Below are positions 19,863 to 27,975 of a stretch of DNA of 64,000 nucleotides, one piece after another. The translations under genes were made by a program, and so were the position numbers. The stretch lies in NCBI RefSeq assembly GCF_004923315.1, contig NZ_CP039645.1, forward strand, positions 36,001 to 100,000, read 5' to 3'. The stretch's first letter is position 1. Each line of letters opens with the position of its first letter. The notes under the pieces are model-generated. The model was not told the origin of the DNA. It was given only the letters and a program-made list of their open reading frames with translations, and did not search any database. The DNA is from Azospirillum sp. TSA2s. GTDB taxonomy: Bacteria > Pseudomonadota > Alphaproteobacteria > Azospirillales > Azospirillaceae.

Positions 19863-20184
19863 CGGACCGGCCGCCGCATCGTCATGGCTCCACTCCCGTC
19901 GTCGGCAGGCAATGGTAGGTGGTCACCGCACGCTCTCGGGAGCTTCCTACTCTCGTCAAGCATTCCACCAACCAATGAATGAAGCGTAACCGTGACCATA
20001 GGCATGTTCCATCATGCCGACGTTGGTGCGAAACTCTGCAAGGCGCTCTGCCCGGTGGATTTTTCAATGCGATCTGGTCGGCGGCAACACCGGCGGCGCC
20101 ATCACGAACAGCTACGCACAACCAGTGACGAACCCGGCTGGAGGCGTCCTTGGCTCGGGTGACCGCCAGCTCGGGTGACCGCCA
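19863..20184. other. 322-bp gene-free stretch between mnhG and the HD-GYP regulator
   Basis: This stretch holds the promoter region of the HD-GYP gene on its left side and the 3-prime side of the mnh operon on its right. Small frames exist but none has a family pattern or a ribosome-binding site. The only clear structure is the 16-bp tandem repeat at its right end. Confidence 0.5.
20153..20184. repeat. Perfect 16-bp tandem repeat abutting the mnhG stop codon
   Basis: GCTCGGGTGACCGCCA occurs twice head to tail (20153-20168 and 20169-20184), ending immediately before the mnhG stop (TCA on the plus strand at 20185). It could be a replication-slippage duplication or a paired protein-binding site. 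Confidence 0.8.
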
Positions 20185-20529
20185 TCAAGTCGACGGCGGC
20201 ACGTCGTCGTTGCCTTCCGTGCGGTCGCGATACAGCGCCGCGCGGGCCAGCAGCATCAGGGTGATGGGCGTCGTGACGACCATCAACACCGTGATCAGCA
20301 CCTCATGCAGCACGGGGCGTGACTGCAGAACCGAGAAGAACAGCATGGACGCGATCAGCACGAAGCCGATGCCCAGCGTCGACCCCAGCGTCGGGGCGTG
20401 GATCCGTTCGTAGAAGCTGCCGAACCGCAGCAGCCCGAACGAACCGATCAACGCCAGGGCGGCGCCGAGCAGGAGGAGCAGGGCGGTCAGCAGCGCTGCC
20501 CATGACGGCAGTTCGGCCAAGTGCGTCAT
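20185..20529 (-). CDS. mnhG: Mrp-type cation/proton antiporter subunit G
   Basis: This 114-residue membrane protein has three hydrophobic helices. The MnhG/MrpG pattern is clear: ALALIGSFGLLRFGSFYERIHAPTLGSTLG is the signature region, given here only by its start and end. The subunit belongs to the multi-protein antiporter that exchanges Na+ or K+ for H+ at the inner membrane. It is the last gene of the mnh operon and overlaps the mnhF stop by four bases (ATGA). Confidence 0.93.
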   Translation of the reverse strand: MTHLAELPSWAALLTALLLLLGAALALIGSFGLLRFGSFYERIHAPTLGSTLGIGFVLIASMLFFSVLQSRPVLHEVLITVLMVVTTPITLMLLARAALYRDRTEGNDDVPPST

Positions 20530-20807
20530 TCGATCACCTCTCCACGCATGAGGAACTTGGCGATCGCCGCCGTCGAGACGAACCCGAGCAGGGCGATGAT
20601 GAGCGCCGCCTCGAAATACAATGTGCTTGTCGTGCGGATGCCGAAGATCAGCAGTAGCATCGTCGCATTGACGTAAAGGGCGTCGAGCCCGACCACCCTG
20701 TCCTGCGCCCGCGGGCCCCGGAAGATGCGGACCACCGCGCAGCCCATGGCGAGGACCAGCAGGATCTGCGCTATGAGGATGGACCAGATCAGAATGGTCG
20801 TGATCAT
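20526..20807 (-). CDS. mnhF: Mrp-type cation/proton antiporter subunit F
   Basis: This 93-residue protein has three hydrophobic helices and the family motif FRGPRAQDRVVGLDALYVNA near residues 30-50. The start is the ATG at 20807, overlapping the mnhE stop; the frame is open upstream but only as a shadow of mnhE. It is a small membrane subunit required for assembly of the Mrp complex. Confidence 0.92.
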   Translation of the reverse strand: MITTILIWSILIAQILLVLAMGCAVVRIFRGPRAQDRVVGLDALYVNATMLLLIFGIRTTSTLYFEAALIIALLGFVSTAAIAKFLMRGEVIE

Positions 20808-21292
20808 TCGAACACCTCGATCAGGCGCTGTTCGTACCGTTCCTTGATGGTTTCGATCCACACGCGCTCGTCGACAAGGTCGAGGATGTGAAGGAGCACG
20901 GTGTTCCCCGCGGAATCGTACTCCACCCAGATCGTGCCCGGCGTGGCCGTGATGATGCAGGCGAGCGCCGCCAGGCCATAGGGCGCGCGAAGGTCGAGCG
21001 GAATCCGCACGAAGCCCGAGGTCCGGTTCCTGGTGCCGGGCCGCAGGATGATCCGGGCGACCGCGTTGTTCGACCGGACGATGTCGCCCAGGACCACCAG
21101 CGTGAGCATCAGCGCCGCCAGCGGCCGCCGGAAGCGCCCCTCCGGCGGCTCGAGCGGCATCAGCATCCGGACCGCGGCAATCGACAGGACGCCGCCCAGG
21201 ATGACCGCGCCCGGCGACACACTCTCGTTCAGGATCAGCCACACGGCCAGCAGCGTTGCGGTCAGCAGGGGAAAGGGCAGCCACCGCGTCAT
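20804..21292 (-). CDS. mnhE: Mrp-type cation/proton antiporter subunit E
   Basis: The product has 162 residues, starting MTRWLPFP at the ATG overlapping the mnhD stop. Two N-terminal helices and the segment VRSNNAVARIILRP, followed by PLDLRAPYGLAALACIITATPGT, are typical of MnhE. The soluble C-terminal part (VDERVWIETIKERYEQRLIEVFE region) is cytoplasmic. The subunit is needed for activity and stability of the antiporter. Confidence 0.92.
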   Translation of the reverse strand: MTRWLPFPLLTATLLAVWLILNESVSPGAVILGGVLSIAAVRMLMPLEPPEGRFRRPLAALMLTLVVLGDIVRSNNAVARIILRPGTRNRTSGFVRIPLDLRAPYGLAALACIITATPGTIWVEYDSAGNTVLLHILDLVDERVWIETIKERYEQRLIEVFE

Positions 21293-22920
21293 CGGACGTC
21301 TCCTTCCTGTGGCCCAAACGGCCAGGGCGTCGGCAGGACGCCGCCGACATAGCCGTGCGGCGCGTGCATCGACCGGGCCGTGGCCTCCATGTAGCGCATC
21401 ACGGGGCCGGCCTGGACGGAGAGCGCCACGCACATCGCCAGGAGCAGCATGACCGGCGCGAGTTCGACGACGCGCACGCGCGGGACGGTGGCCGCCGGCG
21501 ACGCCCAGAAGACGTCGATGCCGGTGCGGGTCATGGCCACAACCGTCGCCAGCCCGGACAGGACGAACGCGGCCAGCAGCGCCCAGGTCGTCGCGGACAC
21601 GCCGGCGCCACCCGGAGACAGCAGGGGACCCAGCATGGCGAACTTGGCCAGGAATCCGGACAGCGGCGGCAGCCCCGCCAGGAGAATGGCGCAGGCGATG
21701 AAGCTGGAGCCGAGGATCGCCATCGTCGCCGGTATGGGGACGCCGACCTGGTCATCCTCGTCCGCCTCCTCGTCCTCGCCGAACGCCTCGCGCGTAACGG
21801 CCAGCACGTCGGCGCCCAGCTCCCGGCCGCGTTCGACCAGCTCGATCAGCAGGAAGAAGCCGGCGATCCCCAGGACCGAACCGGTCAGGTAGAACAGCGC
21901 GCCCCCGGTCACCGCGACCTGCCCCGTCCCCACCGCCGCCAGCAGCGTGCCGGAGGAGACCAGCACGCTGGCCCCGGCGAGCCGCGCCATGTTCTGCGTC
22001 GCCAATACCGCCACGGAGCCGAAGGCGATGGTCAGCAGCCCCCCAGCCAGCAGCCAGACACCGCCGAAACCCGCCGAGGCCCCGCCGCCCTCGCCGAACA
22101 TCAGCAGCCACAGCCGCAGAACGGCGTAGATGCCGACCTTGCTGAGGATCGAGATGATGGCCGCCGACGCGGCGTTGACCGTGGCGTAGGTGTTCGGCAG
22201 CCAGAAGCCCAGCGGCCACATCCCCGCCTTGATCAGGAAGGCAATGCCCAGGATCGCCGCGCCCGCCTCCAGCAGCGCCCGGTCCTCGTTGGCGACGACC
22301 GCGATGCGGCTTGCGAGGTCGGCCATGCTGAGGGTGCCGGCCACGCCGTAGATCATGCTCACCCCGATCAGGAAGAGCAGGGAGGCCGCGAGGTTGATGA
22401 CGAGATAATGCAGCCCGGCCCGGACACGGGCCAGGCCGGAGCCATGCAGCGCCAGGCCGTACGACGCGGCCAGCATGATCTCGAAGAAGACGAACAGGTT
22501 GAAGAGGTCGCCGGTGAGGAAGGCGCCGTTGAGCCCCATCAGCTGGAACTGGAACAGCGAATGGAAATGCGCCCCCGCGTTCTGCCAGCGCGCCAACGAG
22601 AACATCAGCGCGGCGACCCCGAGGATGGCGGTCAGCACCAGCATCAATGCGGCGAGACGGTCCAGCACCAGCACGATGCCGAAGAGCGCGGGCCAGTCGC
22701 CCAGCCGGTACACGCGCACGGCGGCCTCCCCGCCGCCCGCGGGCATGCCGTCGGCCAGCAGAAGCAGAAGGATCGCCAGGACGAGCAGAGCCAGGGCCGA
22801 CGCGAGGCCGATGGCGGCCTTGAGCGTCCGCCGCCGCTCGTCGATCAGCATCATCAGCGCCCCCGCCAGAAGCGGGATGATGATCGGGGCGATCGTCAGA
22901 TGGTCCATCCAGCCGCTCAT
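21289..22920 (-). CDS. mnhD: Mrp-type antiporter subunit D (NuoL/M/N-like)
   Basis: This 543-residue polytopic protein of the complex I antiporter-like family has about fourteen helices. It has the conserved functional Lys and Glu regions of MnhD (KAGMWPLGFWLPNTYA; FFEIMLAASYGLAL). Together with MnhA it forms the proton/cation pathway. The start MSGWMDHL is the ATG at 22920, overlapping the mnhC stop. A longer frame upstream is antisense-like sequence without support. Confidence 0.94.
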   Translation of the reverse strand: MSGWMDHLTIAPIIIPLLAGALMMLIDERRRTLKAAIGLASALALLVLAILLLLLADGMPAGGGEAAVRVYRLGDWPALFGIVLVLDRLAALMLVLTAILGVAALMFSLARWQNAGAHFHSLFQFQLMGLNGAFLTGDLFNLFVFFEIMLAASYGLALHGSGLARVRAGLHYLVINLAASLLFLIGVSMIYGVAGTLSMADLASRIAVVANEDRALLEAGAAILGIAFLIKAGMWPLGFWLPNTYATVNAASAAIISILSKVGIYAVLRLWLLMFGEGGGASAGFGGVWLLAGGLLTIAFGSVAVLATQNMARLAGASVLVSSGTLLAAVGTGQVAVTGGALFYLTGSVLGIAGFFLLIELVERGRELGADVLAVTREAFGEDEEADEDDQVGVPIPATMAILGSSFIACAILLAGLPPLSGFLAKFAMLGPLLSPGGAGVSATTWALLAAFVLSGLATVVAMTRTGIDVFWASPAATVPRVRVVELAPVMLLLAMCVALSVQAGPVMRYMEATARSMHAPHGYVGGVLPTPWPFGPQEGDVR

Positions 22921-23261
22921 CGGTCCTTCTCCCGGCCATCTACGTGGTCGGTCCCCGTCAGGCCGCGCGCGGCCAGCAGCAGGACGAGGAACAGCGCCGT
23001 GGTGGCGAAGCTGATGACGATGGCGGTGAGCACCAGCGCCTGGGGCACAGGGTCGGCGTAGGTGGCGAGGTGGCCCATGGTTCCCCGTTCCAGCACGGGG
23101 ACCGCCCCCGTGCGCAGCCCGCCGGTCGAGAAGATGAACAGGTTGACGGCGTAGGAGAGCAGCGAGAGGCCGATGATCACCTGGAAGGTCCGCGGCCGAA
23201 GCAGCAGCCACACGCCCGACCCCGTCAGCACGCCGATCCCAAGGGCGAGGATGAGTTCCAT
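22917..23261 (-). CDS. mnhC: Mrp-type antiporter subunit C (NuoK-like)
   Basis: The product has 114 residues and three helices, with the NuoK-like pattern: IGLSLLSYAVNLFIF in helix 2 and ADPVPQALVLTAIVISFATTAL leading into helix 3. It contributes to the membrane arm of the antiporter. The start MELILALG at 23261 overlaps the mnhAB stop by one base, in the same tight coupling as the rest of the operon. Confidence 0.94.
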   Translation of the reverse strand: MELILALGIGVLTGSGVWLLLRPRTFQVIIGLSLLSYAVNLFIFSTGGLRTGAVPVLERGTMGHLATYADPVPQALVLTAIVISFATTALFLVLLLAARGLTGTDHVDGREKDR

Positions 23262-26242
23262 CAATCGTCTCCCATCGCTGTCGCGGCAGGTCCCGCCACG
23301 GGGGCGGCCGAGGGGGCGGCCAAGGGGGCGGCAAGCTCGTCGGCGGGGCGCGGCGCCGCGGCGCGGTGTCCGCGAACCGACTGGCGGGCGAGCGCGATCA
23401 GGGTCAGCATCGTGGCGCCGACGACCAGGGCGAAGACGCCGATGTCGAAGATCAGGGCGCTCGCCACCGGAACCGTGCCGACGAGGGGCAGTTCCGCGTA
23501 GCTGAAATAGGTCGTCAGGAAAGGACGCCCGAACGCCCAGGCGGCCAGGCCGGTGCCCGTCGCCAGCAGGAGGCCGAGGCCCATCCAGCGCAGCGGAAGC
23601 ACCCGCAGGCGCGCCTCGACCCACTGGGTCCCACCCAGCATGTACTGCAGGATCAGGGCGATGGACGCGGTCAGGCCAGCCGCGAAGCCCCCGCCGGGCA
23701 GATCATGGCCGCGCAGCAGGAGGTACACCGCGACCAGACCGATGACCGGGAACAGCAGCCGGGCGATGATGGACGGGATCAGCAGCCAGTCGGCAACGGT
23801 GTCGCCCTCCCGCCGTCCCGGCCGGGCGATGTCGTGGGCGCTCTGGTCGCGCTGCTGTTCCGGAACATCGACGCTGTCGGGGGCCGGGCGGAAGCGCCGC
23901 AGCAGCGCATAGGCGGTGAGCGCCACCACGCCCAGGACGGTGATCTCGCCCAGCGTGTCGAAGCCGCGGAAATCCACGAGGATGACGTTGACCACGTTGG
24001 TGCCGCCCCCTTCCGTGTAGGAGCGCTCCAGGAAATGCTCCGCCAGGATCTCCGGCGGGAACCGGGTCATGACGCCGAACGCCAGAGCCGCCATGCCGAG
24101 ACCGGCGGCGACGGCGATGGCGAGATCGCGCAGGCGGCGCGTCGCGGTGATGACCTCCGGCGGACGCGCGCCGGGCACGTCCAGGCGCTTGGGCAGCCAG
24201 CGCAGCCCGAGCAGGAGCAGGATGGTGGTGACGACTTCGACCAGCAGCTGGGTCAGGGCGAGGTCGGGCGCCGAGAACCAGACGAAGGTGACGCAGGTGA
24301 CCAGTCCCGTGCCGCCGAGCAGGATCAGGGCGACGAGCCGGTGGTACTTGGCCTGCCACGCCGCGCCGACGGCGCAGGCCGCTCCGATCGCCCAGATCAG
24401 CGCCAGCACGGGATCGATGCCGGAGGGGATGAGGTTGCCGGGGCCGAGCCCGCGCAGCCAGACGGTCCAGCCCGCGGCCAGAACCGCCACGCACACCACC
24501 AGCCGCAGCTGGGGTTGCAGGCGCCGGGTGCCGAGCAGCCCCTCGAGCGTCCGCGCCAGCCGCCAGGACAGGAAGACCATGGTGCGTTCGAACATGCGCT
24601 GGCCCTGCAGGCCGCCGATCAGCGGCGCCCCTTCCACGCCCTTTTTGAGATGCCGCTGGAGCAGGAGGTAGAGCGAGACGCCGGCGACCAGGGCGATCAG
24701 GCTCATCAGCAGGGGAAGGGTGAAGCCGTGCCAGACCGCGAGGCTGTAATCCGGCGTGGCGGCGCCCAAGGCCGCGTGCGCCGCCATATCCAGATACGGC
24801 CCCACGGTGGCCGCCGGGAGAAGGCCGATGATGATGCAGGCCAGCACCAGGATCTCCACCGGGAACCGCATCCAGGTCGGCGGCTCGTGCGGCGTGAGCG
24901 GAAGGTCCACCGGGTCGGGGCCGAAGAAGGCGCCGTGGATGAAGCGCAGCGAGTAGGCCACGCTGAAGGCGCTCGCCACCGTGGCGGCGGCCGGAAGGAC
25001 ATCGAGGAGAAACGGCAGCGGCCCCTCGGCCGACAGCGCCTCGGCGAAGAACATCTCCTTGGACAGGAAGCCGTTGAGCAGCGGCACGCCGGCCATGGCC
25101 GCCGCCGCGACCAGGGCCAGCCGCGCGGTGAACGGCATGAAGCGGTTCAGGCCCGACAGGCGCCGGATGTCGCGCGTGCCGGTCTCGTGGTCGATAATGC
25201 CCGCGGCCATGAACAGCGACGCCTTGAACGTCGCGTGGTTGATGATGTGGAAGATCGCCGCCACCATGGCGAGCTTGCTGTTGAGGCCGAGCAGAAGCGT
25301 GATCAGTCCGAGATGGCTGATGGTCGAATAGGCCAGCAGGCCCTTCAGGTCGTGCTGGAAGATGGCGATGTAGGCGCCGAGGATCAGGGTGGTGACCCCG
25401 GCCGTGCCCACGATCCAGAACCAGGCGTCGGTCCCCGCCATCACCGGCCAGAGACGCGCCATCAGGAAGACCCCCGCCTTCACCAGCGTCGCCGAATGCA
25501 GGTAGGCGGAGACCGGCGTGGGCGCCGCCATGGCGTGCGGCAGCCAGAAGTGGAAGGGGAACTGCGCGCTCTTGGTCAGGGCGCCCAGGAGGATGAGGAC
25601 CAGCGCCGGAAGATAGAGCGGATGGGCACGGATCCGGTCGCCCGAGGCCAGCACGGCGTCGAGGTCGTAGCTGCCCACGATGTGGCCGAGCACCAGCACG
25701 CCGGCGAACAGGCACAGCCCGCCGGTGGCGGTGATGGTCAGCGCCATGCGGGCGCCGTCGCGCGCGGCCGCCAGATGATGCCAGTAGCCGATCAGCAGGA
25801 AGGAGAAGAGGCTGGTCAGTTCCCAGAAGAAGGCGAGCTGGATCAGGTTGCCGGAGATGACCACACCGGTCATCGAGCCCATGAAGGCAAGGAGGAAGGC
25901 GAAGAAGCGCGGGACCGGGTCGTCCTCGGCCATGTAATACCGCGCGTAGACGATCACCAGCGCGCCGACGCCGGACACCATTCCCGCGAACAGCCAGGCG
26001 AAGCCGTCCATTCTCAGGACGAGGTTGAGCCCGAGGGACGGCATCCACGCGATCTCGTGGCGGAGCACGCCGCCCGCCGCCACCGTCGGATAGCCGGCCC
26101 ACACCAGCGCGACCCCGGCCGCGGCGATCCCACCGGCCAGCCACGCCGCAGCGTTGCGGGCGTGCGTCGGCAGCAGCCCGGCGGCAATTGCGCCAAGGAA
26201 GGGAAGACCGACGAGGGTCAGGAGCAGGAGGGCGTCGGGCAT
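23261..26242 (-). CDS. mnhA: Fused Mrp-type antiporter subunits A and B
   Basis: This 993-residue polytopic protein is the largest subunit. Residues 1 to about 790 are MnhA: a NuoL-like part with HSATLVKAGVFLMARLWP and HATFKASLFMAAGIIDHETGTRD, then the MnhA-specific C-terminal helices. About 830-970 is an MnhB-like domain (LLRGHDLPGGGFAAGLTAS). The A-B fusion is usual in proteobacterial Mrp group 2 systems. The complex exchanges Na+ or K+ for protons and supports alkali and salt tolerance. The protein ends in an Ala/Pro-rich tail. It begins 50 bp after the EIIA-like gene and leads the structural genes. Confidence 0.95.
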   Translation of the reverse strand: MPDALLLLTLVGLPFLGAIAAGLLPTHARNAAAWLAGGIAAAGVALVWAGYPTVAAGGVLRHEIAWMPSLGLNLVLRMDGFAWLFAGMVSGVGALVIVYARYYMAEDDPVPRFFAFLLAFMGSMTGVVISGNLIQLAFFWELTSLFSFLLIGYWHHLAAARDGARMALTITATGGLCLFAGVLVLGHIVGSYDLDAVLASGDRIRAHPLYLPALVLILLGALTKSAQFPFHFWLPHAMAAPTPVSAYLHSATLVKAGVFLMARLWPVMAGTDAWFWIVGTAGVTTLILGAYIAIFQHDLKGLLAYSTISHLGLITLLLGLNSKLAMVAAIFHIINHATFKASLFMAAGIIDHETGTRDIRRLSGLNRFMPFTARLALVAAAAMAGVPLLNGFLSKEMFFAEALSAEGPLPFLLDVLPAAATVASAFSVAYSLRFIHGAFFGPDPVDLPLTPHEPPTWMRFPVEILVLACIIIGLLPAATVGPYLDMAAHAALGAATPDYSLAVWHGFTLPLLMSLIALVAGVSLYLLLQRHLKKGVEGAPLIGGLQGQRMFERTMVFLSWRLARTLEGLLGTRRLQPQLRLVVCVAVLAAGWTVWLRGLGPGNLIPSGIDPVLALIWAIGAACAVGAAWQAKYHRLVALILLGGTGLVTCVTFVWFSAPDLALTQLLVEVVTTILLLLGLRWLPKRLDVPGARPPEVITATRRLRDLAIAVAAGLGMAALAFGVMTRFPPEILAEHFLERSYTEGGGTNVVNVILVDFRGFDTLGEITVLGVVALTAYALLRRFRPAPDSVDVPEQQRDQSAHDIARPGRREGDTVADWLLIPSIIARLLFPVIGLVAVYLLLRGHDLPGGGFAAGLTASIALILQYMLGGTQWVEARLRVLPLRWMGLGLLLATGTGLAAWAFGRPFLTTYFSYAELPLVGTVPVASALIFDIGVFALVVGATMLTLIALARQSVRGHRAAAPRPADELAAPLAAPSAAPVAGPAATAMGDD

Positions 26243-26292
26243 GCGTTCTTACACTTGATCGTCGTTGCGGTGGGGGTGGTCGACGACGGCGG

Positions 26293-26796
26293 TCATTCCC
26301 CGGGCGGCGTATCGTCCTGGGCCGCTTCGGGAGGAACTGCCTGGAGCACCAGCTGGACCACGTCCTCGGCCGTCTCCGCGGCGCGCAGCCGGCGCAGCGT
26401 CTGCGGTTCGCGGAGGGCGCGACAGATTTCCGACATGGTGGGCAGCAGGCCCTTGCGGGCCGCAGCGGGCCAGAGCACCAGGAAGACGAGATCCACGGGC
26501 TCCTCGTCGCGGGCGTCGAAATTGACGGCGCGGCGGAGCCGGGCGAACAGGACCAGCGGCGCCCGGGCATCCTGGATCTCGGCATGGGGAAGCGCGACCC
26601 CCCGGCCGAGCCCGGTGGAGCCGATCTTCTCGCGCGCCTGAAGCGCGCTGAGGACCTCCGGCTTGGGAAGTCCAAGCCGCTGCCCGGCTTCCTCCGCCAG
26701 AAGGTCGAGCAGGGCCGCCTTGTTGGGCGGCTCGGCGTCGAGAATGACGTTGGGTGCCGGTAGCAACTCCGGGATGCTCATCGCCGTCTCCATCAT
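26293..26796 (-). CDS. PTS EIIA (fructose/nitrogen-type) domain protein heading the mnh operon
   Basis: This 167-residue cytoplasmic protein is a single PTS EIIA type-2 domain. The phosphorylatable His is H71 in RGVALPHAEI; STGLGRGVALPH is the standard active-site context. The sugar-transport domains are absent, as in the regulatory EIIANtr (PtsN) protein. EIIANtr is known to regulate K+ transport and K+ sensing in other proteobacteria, so its place directly before an Mrp antiporter suggests phosphorylation-dependent control of cation exchange; this is inference. The start could be the ATG at 26796 or at 26781 (MSIPELL). The C-terminus is acidic and Pro-rich. Confidence 0.88.
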   Translation of the reverse strand: MMETAMSIPELLPAPNVILDAEPPNKAALLDLLAEEAGQRLGLPKPEVLSALQAREKIGSTGLGRGVALPHAEIQDARAPLVLFARLRRAVNFDARDEEPVDLVFLVLWPAAARKGLLPTMSEICRALREPQTLRRLRAAETAEDVVQLVLQAVPPEAAQDDTPPGE

Positions 26797-26953
26797 GGCG
26801 GACTGTCCGCGGTTTCCATTGGCTGGCCTCCGCCGTCAGTCCCTTCACGGACATCCGACATCTGCTGGACGACCAGAACATCGCACGGCACATATCCGGT
26901 GTTTCTGTCCGCGGTGGAAGCGGGTGGCATCGCGGCTCCCGCAGCGCCGGGAC

Positions 26954-27808
26954 TCAACGCTGACGGTCCCTGACCGAATCGCCCGCCAGCAGGGCGTCGC
27001 AGGGCAGGTCGGCGAGCACGTCCTGGGTGACGCTGCCCAGGAAGGCGCGCATCAGACCGTCGCGTCGCGCCGATCCCATCACCACCAGATCGTAGCGCCC
27101 GTACCGTGCAGCCCGGACGATCTCCGGAACCGGGTGACCGATCCGCACCTCGCGGGTGACGGCGGGACCGTCGGGAGCCATTCCCCTCAGCATCTCCCCG
27201 AACTCGCCGGCGAACTCATGGGTGATATCGCCGGCCGTGGCCCGCCCCGTCGGGGAGCGGGAGGCGAGCGGGAGGTCCGCAACATGCAGCAGGTGGAGGT
27301 TGCCGTCGCTCAACAGCCGACGCGCGGTCTCCACCGCAGCGCGCGACCGTTCGGAGAAGTCGACGGGAACCAGGGCACGGGCATAGGGGCCGTGCGGCTT
27401 GTCGCGCACGATCAGCACGGGGGTTTCGTCGGCGATGGCAATCCTTTCGACGGTGGGCGGCAGGAACACGTCTGCCAAGCCGTCATGCGCGTGGACGCCC
27501 ACCACGACCAGATCGGGCCACCACAACCCGGCATAACCGGCGACCTGCGGTTCCACCGCGGCCCCCCGTACGGCGACCGCCCGCATCGTGAGGCCGGCGG
27601 CGCCCGGGACCGCGAGCAGATGGCGATGCAGTTCCGCCTCGATATGGTGGAGCGGCAAATGGGCGTACGGACCGTCCCCGTCATGGACGACGTGCAGGGC
27701 GGTCAGCTCGGCGCCGGACTGGCGGGCGAGTTGCGCCGCGCGCTCCATCGCCCGATCCGATTTCGGTTCGAGGTCGGTGGCCAGCAGAATTCGTCGCAGG
27801 TTCTTCAT
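26954..27808 (-). CDS. Universal stress protein with two UspA domains
   Basis: The product has 284 residues with tandem UspA folds: residues 1 to about 140 (RRILLATDLEPKSDRAM, DLVVVGVHA) and about 145-284 (RALVPVDFSERSRAAVE, DLVVMGSARRDGLMRAFLGSV). The second half has the ATP-binding G-2x-G-9x-G-S-type pattern, here GSARRDG and LGSVTQD. Usp proteins support survival under energy and oxygen stress. The start is the ATG at 27808 behind GGGGAG; a longer frame lacks a ribosome-binding site. It lies 157 bp upstream of the EIIA/mnh operon in the same direction, and divergent from the MASE1 kinase gene, which may control it. Confidence 0.92.
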   Translation of the reverse strand: MKNLRRILLATDLEPKSDRAMERAAQLARQSGAELTALHVVHDGDGPYAHLPLHHIEAELHRHLLAVPGAAGLTMRAVAVRGAAVEPQVAGYAGLWWPDLVVVGVHAHDGLADVFLPPTVERIAIADETPVLIVRDKPHGPYARALVPVDFSERSRAAVETARRLLSDGNLHLLHVADLPLASRSPTGRATAGDITHEFAGEFGEMLRGMAPDGPAVTREVRIGHPVPEIVRAARYGRYDLVVMGSARRDGLMRAFLGSVTQDVLADLPCDALLAGDSVRDRQR

Positions 27809-27975
27809 GGCTGTACTCCCCGCCCCAAACGGGCGTGCTGCATTCGGGCATTCATGTTCAGGACATGATCGGGAATGGCCGCCGGCCCTGTCTATGCCGG
27901 CTAATACGGATTGCATCGCGCCCGGCCGTTCCTATCGTTACAGGCGGGATCACCACATCGATCGGGCGGGAGGAC

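Noticed and set aside
19882..20121. 79-codon minus-strand frame upstream of the HD-GYP gene
   Set aside because: It has no ribosome-binding site or domain and a composition unlike its neighbours; treated as non-coding.
23366..26641. 1091-codon plus-strand frame opposite mnhAB
   Set aside because: The highly charged repetitive translation is typical of the strand opposite membrane helices in GC-rich DNA.
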